A stretch of DNA of 64,000 bases from CAYYKK01 sp964467935 (GCA_964467935.1 CAYYKK010000003.1:1-64000); one strand, 5' to 3'; counted from the stretch's first letter, positions 50,150 through 58,724 are shown. Notes: generated by a model from the letters alone, not told the origin. Program-made: numbers and translations.

Positions 50150-51433
50150 TCAGCCCTTCGACTTCTTCGCGACCTTGGTGACGACCTTCTTCGAAGGGGC
50201 GTCCTTCTTCGCAGCGCCCTTCGCCGGAGCGTCCTTCTTCACGGCCGCGCTCCTCGGGGCCGCGCTCTTCTTCACCGCCGCGTCCTTCTTCGTCGCGGCT
50301 TCCTTCTTCGCGGCCGGCTCGTCGGCGGCGCTCTCCTTCTTCTTCGAGGAGGTCGCGGCCGTCGCGGCGGTCTTCGACCCCGTGCCGCTCGTCGCGATCG
50401 CGCGCTTCGCGGGAGCCACCTTCTTCGCCGTCGCCCCCCGCGTCGACGGCGGGGCGGCCTTCCGCTGCGCCTCGAGCGCCGATGCGATCGCGTCGACGAA
50501 GGAGGCGTCGCCTCGTCCGTCGCCCTCCAGCAGCATCGCGAGCTCTCGCGTGAACTGCGCGACCGCGCCGTCGACGGCCTTCGCGTCGGGCTCCGACATC
50601 GGCGTGAACGTGAGCTTGATCGCGGTGGCGCCGTCCCAATCCCAGGTGCCCGGACACACGCGGCTCGCGAGGACCCGCGCGGCCATCTCGTGCAGCGGCT
50701 TCTTCAGCGCCTTGCGCCGCGCCTCGTCGAGCGCGTGCGGCAGCGGCACGCTGCGCACGGACGTCGGGAGATCGACGAGCCCCATCTCGACGAGATCCGC
50801 GAGCTCCTCCTCCACGGCCTCCTCGATCTCGAGGCGCTTGTCGGGATCGTCGTCGCTCGATGCGAAGAACGCCGTGCGGCTCGCCGCGTCGAACGTGTCG
50901 AGCTCCGTCGAGGCCGAGAGCGCCGCCCGCTCGAGCGCGTCCTTGAGCGTCTCCGAGTCGGTGAGCTTCGACGCCGTCGACGCGACGTAGCCCAGCGTGT
51001 CGAGGCGCACCGAGATCGGCGGCGCGTCGTCCTCCTCGTCCTCCCGCGCGGCGTGCGCGGAGTGGACGAGCCCCTCGTGCAGGGTGCGGAAGATCACGCG
51101 GTCGATCACCTTGTCGTCCGCGAAGATGTCCTCGATGCCCTCGGAGTCGATCATCTGCTCGCGCAGGCGCTCGACGAGCTCCTCGACGGCCTCGTCGGTG
51201 GCCTCGTCGCCGAAGGTGCTCGTGACCTCGCCCGTGATCTCGCTCCGCAGGATGCGCGGGATCACCTTCACGAGCGTGGGCTCGATCTGGCTCGCGAGCT
51301 CGCGCAGGAGCGTCTCGCTCTTCCCCTTCGCGATGAGCACGTGGCCCGCGTGCTTCAGGGCCTCGATCACGGAAGAAGCGAGCTGCCGCGAGAGGTTCGG
51401 ATCCGCCACGCGCGGCTTGTTACCATAGGTCAA
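50150..51433 (-). CDS. Protein with acidic helical N-domain and histone H1-like lysine/alanine tail
   Basis: A 427-residue cytoplasmic protein. The N-terminal ~330 residues are acidic and helical (EALKHAGHVLIAKGK, EEAVEEELADLVEMGLVDL; loosely reminiscent of DUF507 proteins, not certain). The last ~100 residues are repeats of Ala/Lys/Pro (KKDAAVKKSAAPRSAAVKK), as in histone H1-like or AlgP-type tails that bind DNA. Start is TTG 51433; GTG 51409 is an alternative. The tail could condense DNA or serve as a charged tether. Confidence 0.7.
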   Translation of the reverse strand: MTYGNKPRVADPNLSRQLASSVIEALKHAGHVLIAKGKSETLLRELASQIEPTLVKVIPRILRSEITGEVTSTFGDEATDEAVEELVERLREQMIDSEGIEDIFADDKVIDRVIFRTLHEGLVHSAHAAREDEEDDAPPISVRLDTLGYVASTASKLTDSETLKDALERAALSASTELDTFDAASRTAFFASSDDDPDKRLEIEEAVEEELADLVEMGLVDLPTSVRSVPLPHALDEARRKALKKPLHEMAARVLASRVCPGTWDWDGATAIKLTFTPMSEPDAKAVDGAVAQFTRELAMLLEGDGRGDASFVDAIASALEAQRKAAPPSTRGATAKKVAPAKRAIATSGTGSKTAATAATSSKKKESAADEPAAKKEAATKKDAAVKKSAAPRSAAVKKDAPAKGAAKKDAPSKKVVTKVAKKSKG

Positions 51434-51538
51434 AGCGCATGGGGCCCACCTTTTTCGCCGCGCCGGGCGCGCCGACGGGGGTGGGGGAGGGGAGCGACGG
51501 GGCGGGGAAGGAAGCGACGCGCGTGCGCCGCAGCGAGC

Positions 51539-52786
51539 TCAGAGATGCTTGCGCGCGATCTCCGCCCACGTGCCCGACGGCTCGATCTCGAGGTAGCGCT
51601 TCCAGCACGGGCGCGCCTCCTCGACGTTGCCGGTCTGCTCGTAGGCCATCGCGAGGTTGAAGTACGCGTCGGCGAAGCGCGGATCGCTCTTGATCGCGCC
51701 TCGGAAGAAGTCGATCGCCTCGGCGGCCTGGCCTCGCTCGAGCATCACGTACCCGAGGTTATATTGGGCCTCGGGCTGCGTCGTGTCGATGAGCAGGGCC
51801 TTCTTGTAGAGCTTCTCCGCCTGGGGCTCGTCGCCTCGTCGAAAGCAGATGTTCCCGAGGTTCGTGTAGGCGATGGCCAGCCACGGATCGAGCTCGATCG
51901 CGCGGCGGTAGAGGCGCTCGGCCTCGTCGAGCGTGCCGGGATCCTCGTCGAACTGGCTCGCGCGCACGTAGAGGTCGTAGGCGGTCTTCGCGCGCGCGCG
52001 GCCTGCGGTCGGGCGCAGCACGCGGACCACGTCGTCGCGCAGCGAGCGGACCTCGAGATCGAGCAGGAGCTGCCCGCTCACCGGTTCGTACGATCCGGTC
52101 GCCGAGCGGAGCACCACGCGCTGCCCGTCGGAGACGATGCTGAGCTCGGCGAGCGGCCTCGTCACCTTCGGGAGCGCCTTGCGGATGCTGTCGATGGCCC
52201 GCGCGACGTCGCGCAAGCGGACCTTCTTGGCGAGCAGATCGCGCGCCGCCCGCAGGGCGATGATGTCCTGGAACGTGTAGGCGCGGTGGCCGCGGCGCCG
52301 ACCGGTCGGCGTCACGATGCCGGCCTTGTCGAGCGATCGCAGCCGCCCCGTGGAGAGCCCGAGCAACTTCGCGACCTCGCTCATCGTGAACAGATCGCTC
52401 ACGGGCTCGCGCGAGGACGGGACCGGCGCGACGTCGTCGTCGAAGAGAGCGCCCGAGGATCCCGCGCTCGATGGCGCGGCGCCCGACGAAGCTCCCGCGG
52501 ACGCGTGCCCACCGTTCGAGCCCCCGCTCGAACCGGGGCCGGCGGAGGCATGGCTCGCGGAGGCATGTCCGGCGGAGGCATGTCCGGCGGAGGCATGTCC
52601 GGCGGAGGCATGTCCGGCGGAGGCATGGCTCGCGGAGGCACCGTTCGGAGCGCTGCTCCGTCTGGCGGCGCCCTCGTGCGACTTCGCAGCGGGGGGATCG
52701 ATCCGTCCGCCGCCCGGACCGAACACGACATGGATCACCTTGTCGGTCGGGGGCTCAGCGTCAAGCGTGCGGTCCTTCTTGCTCAT
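51539..52786 (-). CDS. MerR-type regulator fused to TPR repeats
   Basis: A 415-residue protein. After a disordered, Ser/Ala/Gly/His-rich N-terminus (with the pentapeptide repeat SHASA/GHASA) comes a MerR winged-helix domain at about 130-200 (FTMSEVAKLLGLSTGRLRSLDKAGI, RGHRAYTFQDIIALRAARDLL). The C-terminal half has three to four TPR units (AIELDPWLAIAYTNLGNICF, YKKALLIDTTQPEAQYNLGYV, AIKSDPRFADAYFNLAMAYE). It therefore probably binds DNA and a protein partner. ATG 52786 was chosen because upstream residues are arginine-rich. A DnaA-box-like site lies 185 nt upstream. Confidence 0.88.
   Translation of the reverse strand: MSKKDRTLDAEPPTDKVIHVVFGPGGGRIDPPAAKSHEGAARRSSAPNGASASHASAGHASAGHASAGHASAGHASASHASAGPGSSGGSNGGHASAGASSGAAPSSAGSSGALFDDDVAPVPSSREPVSDLFTMSEVAKLLGLSTGRLRSLDKAGIVTPTGRRRGHRAYTFQDIIALRAARDLLAKKVRLRDVARAIDSIRKALPKVTRPLAELSIVSDGQRVVLRSATGSYEPVSGQLLLDLEVRSLRDDVVRVLRPTAGRARAKTAYDLYVRASQFDEDPGTLDEAERLYRRAIELDPWLAIAYTNLGNICFRRGDEPQAEKLYKKALLIDTTQPEAQYNLGYVMLERGQAAEAIDFFRGAIKSDPRFADAYFNLAMAYEQTGNVEEARPCWKRYLEIEPSGTWAEIARKHL
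52541..52645 (-). repeat. 15-bp coding minisatellite in the MerR-TPR gene
   Basis: Six full units of ggcggaggcatgtcc (or variants ending in ggct) and one partial unit. Each unit encodes one pentapeptide (S/G)HASA. Because 15 is a multiple of three, copy changes keep the frame. Confidence 0.95.
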
Positions 52787-52970
52787 CCTCGTCACGTCGC
52801 GAAGATCACGTCGGGGGATCCGAGAAGCTACGTCGAAGCTCGTCTTCGAAGAAGGATCTTCATCACCCCGGCGACACTCCGTCTTCGAGGTGCGTGCGTG
52901 CGTCAAGGGTCAAGAGGAGCCGCGCGCGATCGATCGGTCGTCGCTTCCGCTGCGTCTCGCGAGGACAACG

Positions 52971-52979
52971 TGTGGATAA
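52971..52979 (-). promoter_or_regulatory. Perfect DnaA-box-like nonamer
   Basis: TGTGGATAA is the complement of the DnaA box TTATCCACA. It lies in the 224-nt space between the MerR-TPR gene (start 52786) and the stop of the next gene (53011). Only one box is seen and no replication genes are near, so it is a possible regulatory box rather than an origin. Confidence 0.45.
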
Positions 52980-53010
52980 CTCCCGACGCGCGCCGATCGA
53001 CGGCAGACGC

Positions 53011-53436
53011 TCAGCCGCCCATCGCCGTCGTCGCCGCCGCGAGCCTCGCGACGACGTCGACCGTGATCGTGATGCGCGGCGGCGCGAGCTCGATCGCGAT
53101 CTCATGGTGCACGGCCGCCGTGGCCGCGACGATCCGCGAGGCGGCCTCTCGATGGGCGATGCGCACGATTCGGAGTCGCACGTGCGGGTCGTAGCGCAGC
53201 GCGTGGAGCACGATCTCCGGCGCCATCTCAGGCGTCCATTCGAGCGCGAGGACGATGCTCGTCGTGCCGTAGTACGTGGGCACGCCCCCCTCGTCGCGGA
53301 CGCCGCCCTCGCTGAGCACGTCCGCGCGCTCCACGAGGTCGCGCACGCGCCCTTCGGTGAGCGCGACCAAGCGAACCCATCGCTCGCGAAAGAGCGTCGG
53401 CGCGTGCGCCTTCTTCAGCCCGGGTCCGGCGGCCAT
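53011..53436 (-). CDS. Hypothetical 141-residue protein
   Basis: Starts at ATG 53436 (MAAGPGLKKAHAPTLFRERW). A compact alpha/beta composition with a patterned strand-rich core (GVPTYYGTTSIVLALEW, HVRLRIVRIAHREAASRI, EIAIELAPPRITITVDVVARL) suggests a genuine folded protein. I do not recognise a family. The frame continues upstream to 53550 but that part lacks protein-like composition. Divergent from the gene at 53640. Confidence 0.6.
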   Translation of the reverse strand: MAAGPGLKKAHAPTLFRERWVRLVALTEGRVRDLVERADVLSEGGVRDEGGVPTYYGTTSIVLALEWTPEMAPEIVLHALRYDPHVRLRIVRIAHREAASRIVAATAAVHHEIAIELAPPRITITVDVVARLAAATTAMGG

Positions 53437-53639
53437 CACGTCGATCGTAGGGGCGCGTCCTCGCCCGAGACCAAGTGACCCGCAGAGAGCGCGGCTAACT
53501 TGCGGGCGCGCCAGCGGATGTGTCACGCCGCGGCGTCTTCGAAGCACCAAGGGGAATTTGGCCGCGTCCGGATCGATCTGGAACTCTTCGAATGGTGGAG
53601 CCGCGCGCCGGCTCCGAGCCTCGCACGAAGGAGCAGACC

Positions 53640-54011
53640 ATGGCCTACGAGGGCACCGACCGCCGCCGTCATCGCCTGATCGTCACCCGCAACACCGAGT
53701 ACCACATCCGAGACGGCTTCTGCGTCGCGGTCCGCGACCGCAACAGCAAGCGATGGTGCGAGGGTCACATGGCCGTCTCGCTCCGGCTGGAGGGCGGCGT
53801 GCGCTTCCACACGAACGGCGCGATGGTGCCGAGCCTCGCCGAGCCGACGCCGGGCGACGCGATCTACTTCTCGTACAAGACGTCGTCCGGCGAGGACCGA
53901 CAGCTCGTGACGAGCCGCATCGAGGCGATCAGCCGCCCCCCGAAGCGGGACGTGCTCGCCTACGCGACGCTCGGCGTGAAGAAGCCCGCCCCGAAGGGCG
54001 CGCGCGTCTGA
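53640..54011 (+). CDS. Hypothetical 123-residue protein
   Basis: ATG 53640 is preceded by AAGGAG at a good distance (7 nt), which decides the start over the longer frame. A basic N-terminus (EGTDRRRHRL) is followed by beta-strand-like segments (YHIRDGFCVAVRDRN, AVSLRLEGGVRFHTNG, PGDAIYFSYKTSSG, RQLVTSRIEAI) ending with a short basic tail. The RRRHR beginning recalls PilZ but the later PilZ motifs are not evident. Function unknown. Confidence 0.7.
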   Translation: MAYEGTDRRRHRLIVTRNTEYHIRDGFCVAVRDRNSKRWCEGHMAVSLRLEGGVRFHTNGAMVPSLAEPTPGDAIYFSYKTSSGEDRQLVTSRIEAISRPPKRDVLAYATLGVKKPAPKGARV

Positions 54012-54090
54012 TCCGGCGCGGCGCCGGCGTGTCCCGACACGCGCGGCGCTGCGAGGTCGCTCCCGCGCAATGATGCAATGCAGATGCGAA

Positions 54091-55257
54091 TCAGCCTGCG
54101 TTGCAAAAGCCCTCGTAGTCGACGTAGCTCTTGATCGTCGGCGCGTCGCCGCAGACGGGGCAAGCCTTGTCTCGCCGCAGCTTGAGCTCGCCGAAGCGCA
54201 TCCTCAGCGAGTCGTAGGTGAGCAGGCGTCCCGAGAGCGAGTTGCCGCGCCCGAGCAAGAGCTTCAGCGCTTCGGTCGCTTGGATGACCCCGACGACGCC
54301 CGGCAGGATGCCGAGCACCCCCGCCTCTTGGCAGCTCGGCGCGAGGTGCGGCGGCGGCGGCTCCGGGTAGAGGCAGCGGTAGCAAGGCCCTCCGCTGCCG
54401 GGTAGGAACGTCGTCACCTGCCCTTCGAAGCGGAAGATGCTCCCGTGCACGACGGGCATCCCGTGGAACACGGACGCGTCGTTCACGAGGTAGCGCGTGG
54501 GGAAGTTGTCGCACCCGTCGATCACGACCTCGAACCCTTCGAAGATCCGATCCACGTTCGCGCTCGTCAGCCGCTCCTGGAACTTCACGACCTTCACGTC
54601 GGGGTTGAGATCGCGCAGCGCGGCCTCCGCACTCTCGACCTTCGGCGTGCCGACGCGCGACGTGCCGTGCAGGATCTGCCGCTGCAGGTTCGACGCGTCG
54701 ACGACGTCGGCGTCGACGAGGCCGATCGTGCCGACGCCCGCCGCGGCGAGGTAGAGCGCCGCGGGGCTCCCGAGGCCGCCCGCGCCGAGGAGCAGCACCT
54801 TCGACTTGAGCAGCTTCGCCTGACCGGCCTCGCCGACCTCGGGCAGGAGGATGTGCCGTGAGTACCGATCGCGCTGTGCGTCGGTCAGATCGGGCGGCGT
54901 CTCGATCGGGAAGCCGAGATCCTTCCAGCGGACGAAGCCGGGGTTCGCGCTCTCCACGTTGGTGTAGCCCATGTCGGCGAGCGTCTTCGCCGCGAGCGCG
55001 CTGCGCGTCCCGCCTGCGCAATAGAGGACGACGTTCGCGTTCTTGTCGGGGACCTTGCCCTCGATCTGGATCTCGAGAAAGCCTCGGGGAACGCTGAGCG
55101 CGCCCGGGATGAAGCCGGCGCGCACCTCGTCCTTCTCGCGCACGTCGACGAGCACCATCGACGCCTTCTCGTCGAGCCGCCTCTTCAGATCCTCCAGGGA
55201 GAGGACACGAATCTGGCTCCGCACGTTCTTGATGAGATCGCTGTAGGTAACGGCCAT
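54091..55257 (-). CDS. Rhodanese-E1 (MoeB/ThiF-type) sulfur-carrier adenylyltransferase, rhodanese first
   Basis: A 388-residue enzyme. Residues ~15-118 are a rhodanese domain with active Cys80 in LYCAGGTRS. From ~125 on is an E1-like domain: ATP motif LLGAGGLGSP (158-163 GxGxxG), DADVVDASNLQRQ, catalytic Cys309 in APSCQEAG, and the zinc cysteines CYRC (292, 295) and CPVC. It would adenylate the C-terminal Gly of a ThiS/MoaD-like carrier and pass sulfur to it, for molybdopterin, thiamin or amino-acid synthesis. The order of domains is opposite to eukaryotic MOCS3/Uba4. No carrier protein gene is adjacent. Confidence 0.92.
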   Translation of the reverse strand: MAVTYSDLIKNVRSQIRVLSLEDLKRRLDEKASMVLVDVREKDEVRAGFIPGALSVPRGFLEIQIEGKVPDKNANVVLYCAGGTRSALAAKTLADMGYTNVESANPGFVRWKDLGFPIETPPDLTDAQRDRYSRHILLPEVGEAGQAKLLKSKVLLLGAGGLGSPAALYLAAAGVGTIGLVDADVVDASNLQRQILHGTSRVGTPKVESAEAALRDLNPDVKVVKFQERLTSANVDRIFEGFEVVIDGCDNFPTRYLVNDASVFHGMPVVHGSIFRFEGQVTTFLPGSGGPCYRCLYPEPPPPHLAPSCQEAGVLGILPGVVGVIQATEALKLLLGRGNSLSGRLLTYDSLRMRFGELKLRRDKACPVCGDAPTIKSYVDYEGFCNAG

Positions 55258-55341
55258 GGGATGACTGAAGCTAGGCGAAGTTCCCGGCTCGTCAAGCGCG
55301 CCCGCGTTGACAGGGCGCGCGTCCCACCCTACCCGATCCTC

Positions 55342-56010
55342 ATGTCCGATGAGCCCGAAGGCCTGGAAAAGGCCGCGTTCGACGACCCGAACATCGCCAT
55401 CAACCGCGTCTACACGAAGAAGGGCGACGGCGGAAAGACCGGCCTCGTCGGCGGTCAGAAAGTCGACAAGAACGATGCGCGTATCGAGGCGTACGGCACG
55501 GTGGACGAGCTCAACGCGTTCGTCGGGACCGCCCGCCAAAGCGCCGAGGAGGCCCTCGCGTCGCTCGCCGACGCACGCCTCGAGCGCATGCGCTGGCTCG
55601 CCGCGGTGCTCCTCCGCGTCCAGCACGAGCTCTTCAACCTCGGATCGATCCTCGCGACGCTCCCCGAGGACGTGCACCCGCGTCAGCCGCGCGTCACCGA
55701 CGTCGAGGTCACGGCGCTCGAGCGCGACATCGACGCCTGCCAGGACGTCCTCGCCCCGCTCCGATCGTTCGTCTTGCCGGGGGGGTGCCGCATCAACGCC
55801 GAGCTGCACGTCGCGCGCACCGTCTGCCGACGCGCCGAGCGCCTCGTCGTCGGGCTCGCGCAGAAGAGCGAGGTCGAGCCCGCGTCGGTCCGCTACCTCA
55901 ACCGCTTGAGCGACGCGCTCTTCGTCTGGAGCCGCTACGCGAGCCACCTCCTCGGCGCCGCGGAGACGCTCTGGCGACCCAACGAGGCGGCGAGCGGTCG
56001 ATCGACCTGA
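55342..56010 (+). CDS. PduO-type ATP:cob(I)alamin adenosyltransferase
   Basis: Transfers an adenosyl group from ATP to cobalamin, giving coenzyme B12. The 222-residue product has the PduO/MMAB signatures VYTKKGDGGKTGLVGG (ATP loop), RIEAYGTVDELNAFVG, and the helix FVLPGGCRINAELHVARTVCRRAER, with RYLNRLSDALFVWSRYA at the end. ATG 55342 was chosen because the upstream residues are not conserved-looking. No cobalamin riboswitch is seen upstream. It is divergent from the rhodanese-E1 gene. Confidence 0.95.
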   Translation: MSDEPEGLEKAAFDDPNIAINRVYTKKGDGGKTGLVGGQKVDKNDARIEAYGTVDELNAFVGTARQSAEEALASLADARLERMRWLAAVLLRVQHELFNLGSILATLPEDVHPRQPRVTDVEVTALERDIDACQDVLAPLRSFVLPGGCRINAELHVARTVCRRAERLVVGLAQKSEVEPASVRYLNRLSDALFVWSRYASHLLGAAETLWRPNEAASGRST

Positions 56011-56049
56011 CGCGCGCCCGCGTCGTCGATCGCGGCGCGCGGCTGCCCG

Positions 56050-57240
56050 TCAGCGAAGGGTGCGCGCCAGGTGACGCGCGAGCCGCTCGTAGAGGGCCGC
56101 GCCGAGGAAGGGATCGTGCGCGCACACCTCGCGGAAGTCGTCGGAGCGGATGCGGATCAGCCGGGCTCGGCTCACCACGGTCGGGCTCTTCGCGTCGCTC
56201 GCGACGCCGACGAGGGACTCCGCGAACAGCAGCGCGGGGGAGCCGAGGCTCGTCCCCCCTTCGGTCTTCACGACGCCGTCGAGGACGAGATACGCGCAGA
56301 GATCGCCGGCGTCGATCCTCGGAACCGGCGCGCCCTCCTCGAGCTCCACCTCGATCCCCGCCGCGAGCGCCGCGAGCACCATCGACGTCGGCAGCTCGAC
56401 GAGGAGGGGGTTCACCTGGATCGCGCTGAGGTCGTTCTGTCGCTGGCTCGCTTGCACCGCCCGCGCGAGGAAGCGCTCGGAGATGCGGATCGCGATGACC
56501 GTCGCGTTGTCGCGCCCGCCTTTGTCGAGGGCGGCGTCGACGAGGTCGGTGACGATGGCGTCGGGCGGCTTCTGGCAGATGCGCGTCATCGCGGCCTCGT
56601 CCTCGATCGCCATGTACCCGCCGTCCGTCGCGAGCACGATGCGATCGTTCTTGTGGAGATCCACGAAGAACGTGTCGACGCGGAGCGGCGCCTTCACGCC
56701 GATGGCGCTCGTGAGCGGCTTGGGCATGCGCCCGGCGGCGGAGCCGAAGGCGAGCGTGCCCTCGGCGACGTGATCTTGCGTGATGAGGAGCGTCGCGCTG
56801 GAGCGCGCCAGGAACACGCGGCCGTCGCCGACGTGGGCGAAGAAGGCGCGATCGCGGATGAGGAGGCAGAGATCGAGCGTCGTGCCCATCGCGACCCCGC
56901 CTCGGCGATCGCCCTCTGCGAGGACCGCGGCGTGCGCTTGCTCGCACGCGCCGCGGAGCAGGCCCAGGATCCGCCGGCGGTTCTCGAGGTGCGGCACGGC
57001 GACGTACGCCTCGCTGAGCGCGATGGCCTCCTTCGTCTGGAGCACACCGCGGGCGGCCTCGATCGCGAGCTTCGACGCGATCTCGCCTCCCTCGAGCCCT
57101 CCCATGCCGTCGGCGACGCCGAACAGCGCGAGCTCGGGCGCGAGCAGGAGGGCGTCTTCGTTCGTCTCTCGGACGGGACCCTTCTCGCTGATGCTCGCGA
57201 CGTCGACGCGAAAATCGAAGCGGGGAAGGATCCGGCTCAT
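56050..57240 (-). CDS. PP2C protein phosphatase fused to a cyclic-nucleotide-binding-like domain
   Basis: A 396-residue cytosolic protein. Residues ~10-255 are a PP2C phosphatase with its metal acids (RETNEDALLL, GVADGMGG, HVGDGRVF, LATDGGY, GGRDNATVI). Residues ~280-390 resemble a cNMP-binding beta-barrel and lid (IEVELEEGAPVPRIDAGD, CAYLVLDGVVKTEG). PP2C enzymes reverse Hanks-type kinases such as the one at 14244; control by cyclic nucleotide is suggested by the fusion but the phosphate-binding cassette is not clear. The start lies 5 nt after the preceding lipoprotein gene. Confidence 0.85.
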   Translation of the reverse strand: MSRILPRFDFRVDVASISEKGPVRETNEDALLLAPELALFGVADGMGGLEGGEIASKLAIEAARGVLQTKEAIALSEAYVAVPHLENRRRILGLLRGACEQAHAAVLAEGDRRGGVAMGTTLDLCLLIRDRAFFAHVGDGRVFLARSSATLLITQDHVAEGTLAFGSAAGRMPKPLTSAIGVKAPLRVDTFFVDLHKNDRIVLATDGGYMAIEDEAAMTRICQKPPDAIVTDLVDAALDKGGRDNATVIAIRISERFLARAVQASQRQNDLSAIQVNPLLVELPTSMVLAALAAGIEVELEEGAPVPRIDAGDLCAYLVLDGVVKTEGGTSLGSPALLFAESLVGVASDAKSPTVVSRARLIRIRSDDFREVCAHDPFLGAALYERLARHLARTLR

Positions 57241-57245
57241 GGCGC

Positions 57246-57677
57246 CTACGGGCAGCCCTTCGGCGCCGAGCCCGCGATGGCCTTGAACGCGCACTTGTTC
57301 GAGCGCGTGCCGAGGTCGGTGCAGTCGGTCGCCTGACCGTAGTAGGTCACGCAGCCGTTGATCGTGCCCTGATCGAACTGGGCGCACTGCGTGCCGGCGA
57401 CGGCCTGCACCATCGAGGGACAGGTGCGGAGAGTGAGCGTGCAGCTCAGCGCGAGCTGCCGATCCTCGAGCGCCTTGTGCAGGGCGTCGCACGCCGTGGC
57501 TTCATCCATCGCGACGCCGTTCGCCGTCGGATGGAAGTTGTCGTCCTTGCCGCCTGCGCCGCCCGTGCCCGTGTCACCGCTCGAGCACGCGAGGAGCCCG
57601 AGCAGCGCGACGGCGGCCGCAGCCGAGACGGGGCCCGGCTTGCCTACGAAGAGAGTCGACGACGAAAGCCTCTGCAT
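57246..57677 (-). CDS. Small cysteine-rich lipoprotein
   Basis: A 143-residue lipoprotein (lipobox LLAC) with a Gly/Ser linker and a compact domain containing eight cysteines (ATACDAL, LSCTL, RTCPSM, TQCAQ, NGCVT, TDCTD, NKCAF, KGCP). The even number suggests four disulfides and an extracytoplasmic location. No family recognised. It is 5 nt upstream of the PP2C gene, so likely cotranscribed. Confidence 0.7.
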   Translation of the reverse strand: MQRLSSSTLFVGKPGPVSAAAAVALLGLLACSSGDTGTGGAGGKDDNFHPTANGVAMDEATACDALHKALEDRQLALSCTLTLRTCPSMVQAVAGTQCAQFDQGTINGCVTYYGQATDCTDLGTRSNKCAFKAIAGSAPKGCP

Positions 57678-57728
57678 CCCCGCCCTCTACCACAGTCCGC
57701 TTCGACCCGTCGCGCAGGACGCGTCACC

Positions 57729-58724
57729 TCATTGCGGAGCGACGCACGTCGGCGCGCCGTCGAACGGAAGGCACTTGCCCATCGCCTTGTCGGAGCATTT
57801 CAGCGAGCCGAGGCAGCCGGCGGCGCCGCAGTCCTCGCCCTCGATCGGGAGGAGCTGGCAGACCTGCGCGCCGCTCATCCCGGTCGTGCACGTCGTGTCC
57901 GCGGCGCACGCGCAGTTGGCGCCGGCCGGCTGGCCTGGGCCCGGCAGCGGCACGCACTTGCTCTGCATGGCGTCGCAGTACTCGTTGTACTCGGCGCACG
58001 GATTCACCTTGAGCATGGGGTTGCAGGGCGAGTCGCTCTTCGCTGCTTGGAAGCACACGCCCGTGCCGCCCACGTCGCACACGAGACCAGGGAGGCACGC
58101 CTCGGCTTGCGCGCACGCCTCGTTCGCGTCCTTCAGCTTCGCGCACTTGCTCGTCGACGCGTCGCAGTAGGTGCCGAGCTGGCACTTCTTCGTGACCATC
58201 CCCCCGCAGTCGCCGTCGAGGGCCACCGCGTCGCCGACGTCGTCGCACGTGCCTTCACAGCACGCGTCGGCGCACGTCATCGGAGGCTTGCACTTGCCGG
58301 AGGTGCACTCGAGCCCCGTGAAGCAAGCTCCGCCGTTGGCGTGGCGGTTGATGAAGACCTTGTCGCACGTGTCCTGGATGCTCTTGGAGAGCCCGTTCGG
58401 CGTGTCGCACGTCGAGCCCTTCACCGCCGCGACGCAGGCGATCGCCGCCGCTCCGTCGTAGCCGAGCGATCCGTAGACGACGGAGGCGAGCGCCTGGGCC
58501 ACGTCCGGATCCGGCGCTTGCGTCCGCTTGCACGTCGCCGCGTCGGGTTGATCCGCGCACTTCACGAGGTGCTCGCAGAGCGCCTCGTCGTACTTCTTCT
58601 GGAAGTCCTGCAGGGCGATGTTGTTGTCGGACGTCTGCGCGTCGTTCCCCCCGCACGCGGTGGCGATCAGCCCGATCGCAGACAGGACGGGCAGGGCGGA
58701 CGCAAGGAAAGAAGTGCGGGTCAT
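57729..58724 (-). CDS. Cysteine-rich surface lipoprotein
   Basis: A 331-residue lipoprotein (lipobox IATAC) with more than 25 cysteines in irregular spacing (GGACFTGLECTSGKC, TCADACCEGTC, CQLGTYCDASTSKC, CQLLPIEGEDCGAAGC). The pattern resembles Dickkopf- or EGF-like disulfide modules found in many myxobacterial surface proteins. Likely outer-membrane anchored and structural or binding. It is the upstream neighbour of the smaller cysteine-rich lipoprotein, 51 nt apart. Confidence 0.8.
   Translation of the reverse strand: MTRTSFLASALPVLSAIGLIATACGGNDAQTSDNNIALQDFQKKYDEALCEHLVKCADQPDAATCKRTQAPDPDVAQALASVVYGSLGYDGAAAIACVAAVKGSTCDTPNGLSKSIQDTCDKVFINRHANGGACFTGLECTSGKCKPPMTCADACCEGTCDDVGDAVALDGDCGGMVTKKCQLGTYCDASTSKCAKLKDANEACAQAEACLPGLVCDVGGTGVCFQAAKSDSPCNPMLKVNPCAEYNEYCDAMQSKCVPLPGPGQPAGANCACAADTTCTTGMSGAQVCQLLPIEGEDCGAAGCLGSLKCSDKAMGKCLPFDGAPTCVAPQ

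Noticed and set aside
52541..52645. CRISPR-like or silk-like repeat (GGGMS repeats in another frame)
   Set aside because: Units are 15 bp without spacers and encode (S/G)HASA in the real MerR-TPR gene; the Gly-Met reading is the antisense frame.
52787..53010. Replication origin suggested by a DnaA box
   Set aside because: A single box, no AT-rich unwinding region, and no dnaA, dnaN or gyrB genes nearby.
55258..55341. Cobalamin riboswitch ahead of the adenosyltransferase
   Set aside because: The space is only 84 nt and no B12-box-like sequence or extended fold is visible.
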